Shown: positions 62,701 through 64,000 of the stretch, one piece after another
Layout of the letters: each line of letters begins with the position of its first letter
Numbering within the stretch: the first letter of the stretch is position 1
NCBI GenBank assembly: GCA_026388155.1
Contig: JAPLKI010000022.1
Location: 248,001-312,000 of the forward strand
Origin: Elusimicrobiota bacterium
Lineage (GTDB): Bacteria > Elusimicrobiota > Elusimicrobia > Elusimicrobiales > UBA9959
DNA: 64,000 bases
Direction of reading: 5' to 3'
The notes under the pieces: model-generated
What the model saw: only the letters and a program-made list of their open reading frames with translations
What the model was told of the DNA's origin: nothing
Database searches by the model: none
Made by a program: the position numbers and the translations under genes

Positions 62701-64000
62701 TTCTCGGGTGTCATTCTTTCTTCTTTAACCCTTCAGCCTTCAGCCTTCAGCCTTTCCGTAGGCTCTCTCTTTCCCAACACCACCTACTTCTTCCATGCGG
62801 GCGCTCTGAACTGGAATGGAACGGGGAACTTTGCCTCCGCAATAGCTTCATCCACACTGGCAAACCAGGTTACAGGGCAGCAATTACACCTTTTTATTTC
62901 AAGCGTAGCGGTTAGCTGGGCAGCGTTGCCGTTAACGCCTTCAAGCGCTTCCTGCGAGGGATTCATTGTTGACGCCTCCACCGTCTCCGATTTCTCCGGT
63001 CTTGTTTTTTCTTCTTTCACCCTTCAGCCTTCGGCCTTCAGCCTTTCCGTTGCTAATCTTGACTCCGATGTGGAGTATTATTTCCGCGTCGGGTCGCTGG
63101 GCTGGGCAAATATCCCTAATTACACTTTCGCGGGAAGCACGGTTACTCCCGACATAATACCGCCGGGTATTTCTACCGGCGTTGCGGCATATCAGTCTGG
63201 CGCCGCCAATTCCGTTAAGCTGTTCTGGACCGCCCCCGGAAACAATGGATATCTGAAAAATCTGGCTATGGGGAGCGAATTCAGGATACAATGGAGTACA
63301 AATCCGCCGGAAACGGTAATATGGAGCACCGCAAACGTCCAGGCTATAATGCCTACGGATTTCGTTAATGCGGGGGTAACAGTATCAGCGCTTATTAACA
63401 ATCTTCCGGCGGAAAAGACCGCTTATTTCAGAGTGTGGGTCGCGGACGAAAAACAAAACTGGTCGGTACAGTCCGACACTGTAAGCGCGTCCGTCTCCCC
63501 GTTTGACTTTGCAATAGTGAACAGCGCCGGGAACGCGGGCAGGCACACTTCCCTGGCTTTGGACGGCCTGGGTAATACGCATATCAGCTACTACTCCCCT
63601 GGCGACACTTCTCTCAGATATGCAAAAGGGAACGGAACCTCCTGGGCCGTTCAAGCCGTGGACAACGCCGGGGATGCCGTCACCTCCCTCGCTTTGGACG
63701 GTTCGGGAAATCCTCATATAAGCTACTATGACGGCGCGAATAAAAAGCTTAAGTACGCAAGCTGGACGGGGACCTCATGGAGCATTGAGACTGTGGACAG
63801 CGCGGGGGATGTGGGCGAATATGCTTCCCTTGCTTTGGACGGAGTAGGCAACCCCCGGATAAGCTACTTTGACAACACCAATCAAGACCTCAAATACGCA
63901 AAATGGACAGGCGCTTCATGGAGTACCCAGACTGTGGACAGCGCTGGCGATGTGGGCGAATATACTTCCCTCGCATTGGATGGCGCCGGCAACCCCCGGA
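50731..64000 (+). CDS. Continuation of giant gene B after the TAA (3' end outside window)
   Basis: The same frame reads on from TWSAWQNISGG. I found no in-frame stop to the window end, giving more than 4400 further codons. Order: end of the sialidase-like propeller; a pectin-lyase-like beta-helix starting GTGSYTSIQAAINAL (about 50.95-52.1 kb); a G8-like domain (GPWSDPDTWDSGTVPTSANA, 52.2 kb) followed by LTRNVLVQSSG; NosD-like helix repeats (53.06-53.70); a beta-rich region; three FN3 domains (54.8-55.6); five FN3-kelch modules (55.6-62.3); FN3 domains (62.3-63.5); and a new repeat type (SLALDGxGNPxISYYD, about 46-48 residues) to the end. No start with a ribosome-binding site is visible after the TAA, so it is unlikely to be a separate gene. 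Likely a surface carbohydrate-binding or adhesive protein. Confidence 0.8.
53062..53700 (+). repeat. NosD-like parallel beta-helix repeats in gene B
   Basis: About nine units of 20-27 residues with core NTLTGNNSYSNSxGIYLxGS. The Asn ladder and GIYL strand are typical of NosD/PbH1 right-handed helices. Near-identical DNA in neighbouring units suggests recent local duplication or gene conversion. Confidence 0.85.
58258..58288 (+). repeat. In-frame heptamer tract (TATCCAG type), gene B
   Basis: TATCCGG, TATCCAG, TATCCAG and TAACCGG at 7-nt spacing encode VSGIQYPVTG before LYPNTTYYARVAA. Confidence 0.75.
59635..59668 (+). repeat. In-frame heptamer tract (CAACCAG type), gene B
   Basis: CAACCAG, CAACTAT, CAACTAA, CAACCAG and CAACC encode TSNYQLTTSN before LLPNTTYYARVAA, matching the gene A tract at 40441. 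Confidence 0.75.
62458..62488 (+). repeat. In-frame heptamer tract (TATCCAG type), gene B
   Basis: Three TATCCAG units and TATCCGG at 7-nt spacing encode VSSIQYPVSG before LSADTTYFFRARA, in the same FN3 position as the gene A tract at 43238. Confidence 0.75.
62729..62754 (+). repeat. In-frame heptamer tract (CCTTCAG type), gene B, first
   Basis: Reiterated CCTTCAG units encode LQPSAFSL before SVGSLFPNTTYFFHAGA. Same word as the tract at 43818 and the intergenic arm at 1246. Confidence 0.75.
63020..63044 (+). repeat. In-frame heptamer tract (CCTTCAG type), gene B, second
   Basis: CCTTCAG, CCTTCGG and CCTTCAG encode LQPSAFSL before SVANLDSDVEYYFRVGS, in the FN3 domain after the one holding the tract at 62729. 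Confidence 0.75.

Overview
The window looks like about 64 kb of chromosome from an uncultivated Gram-negative bacterium. Outer-membrane type genes (a PorV-like protein, a CsgG-like/vWA protein), very long secreted FN3/kelch proteins and overall gene content fit Elusimicrobiota or another deep-branching diderm phylum. That assignment is inference; there is no rRNA or other marker gene here. I recognised no tRNA, rRNA or CRISPR array.

Layout. 1-2.3 kb: end of a giant secreted protein with a C-terminal FlgD/type-A-sorting-like domain, then a PorV/PorQ-like outer-membrane protein. 2.4-8.4 kb (minus): a GT4 glycosyltransferase, then a complete BMP-type nucleoside ABC importer (lipoprotein, double ATPase, two permeases). 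8.8-11.0 kb (plus): a glutaredoxin-like protein overlapping a ferredoxin-thioredoxin reductase catalytic chain fused to rubredoxin, then an ECF sigma factor with two small membrane proteins. 11.1-15.1 kb (minus): signal peptidase I, a GH3 beta-hexosaminidase and a CsgG-like/vWA fusion. 15.3-23.4 kb: ApbE-like lipoprotein, GT-C transferase, single-domain asparaginase-like protein, M18 aminopeptidase, MFS transporter, RluA pseudouridine synthase, DUF4185-like protein. 23.4-36.3 kb: M1-M28-PDZ peptidase fusion, DeoB-like metalloenzyme, a second GT-C transferase, WD40 lipoprotein, DUF4015 glycosidase, pullulanase, a coiled-coil exported protein and a LUD protein. The BMP importer and the DeoB-like enzyme could together form a nucleoside uptake and ribose-phosphate salvage route.

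36.4-64 kb is the unusual part. A REP-associated tyrosine transposase (RAYT) lies between inverted 41-bp palindromes. After it come two giant exported-protein genes on the plus strand. Gene A is complete (3681 codons). Gene B runs off the window and is split by one in-frame TAA at 50728. Both share a leader motif and a 1.38-1.41 kb module, present nine times, in which a six-bladed kelch propeller appears to sit inside a loop of an FN3 domain. A tenth propeller in gene A sits in a different FN3 loop. Gene B also carries DUF2341, a concanavalin-like domain, sialidase-like blades, beta-helices and a G8-like domain.

Two repeat systems also stand out. One is a family of 7-nt reiterated words: they form inverted-repeat hairpins between genes, and the same kind of word, sometimes the identical one, occurs in frame at one fixed position in FN3 domains of the giant genes. 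The other is a roughly 185-225 bp multi-hairpin repeat at two convergent gene ends, whose stems are kept by compensating changes.
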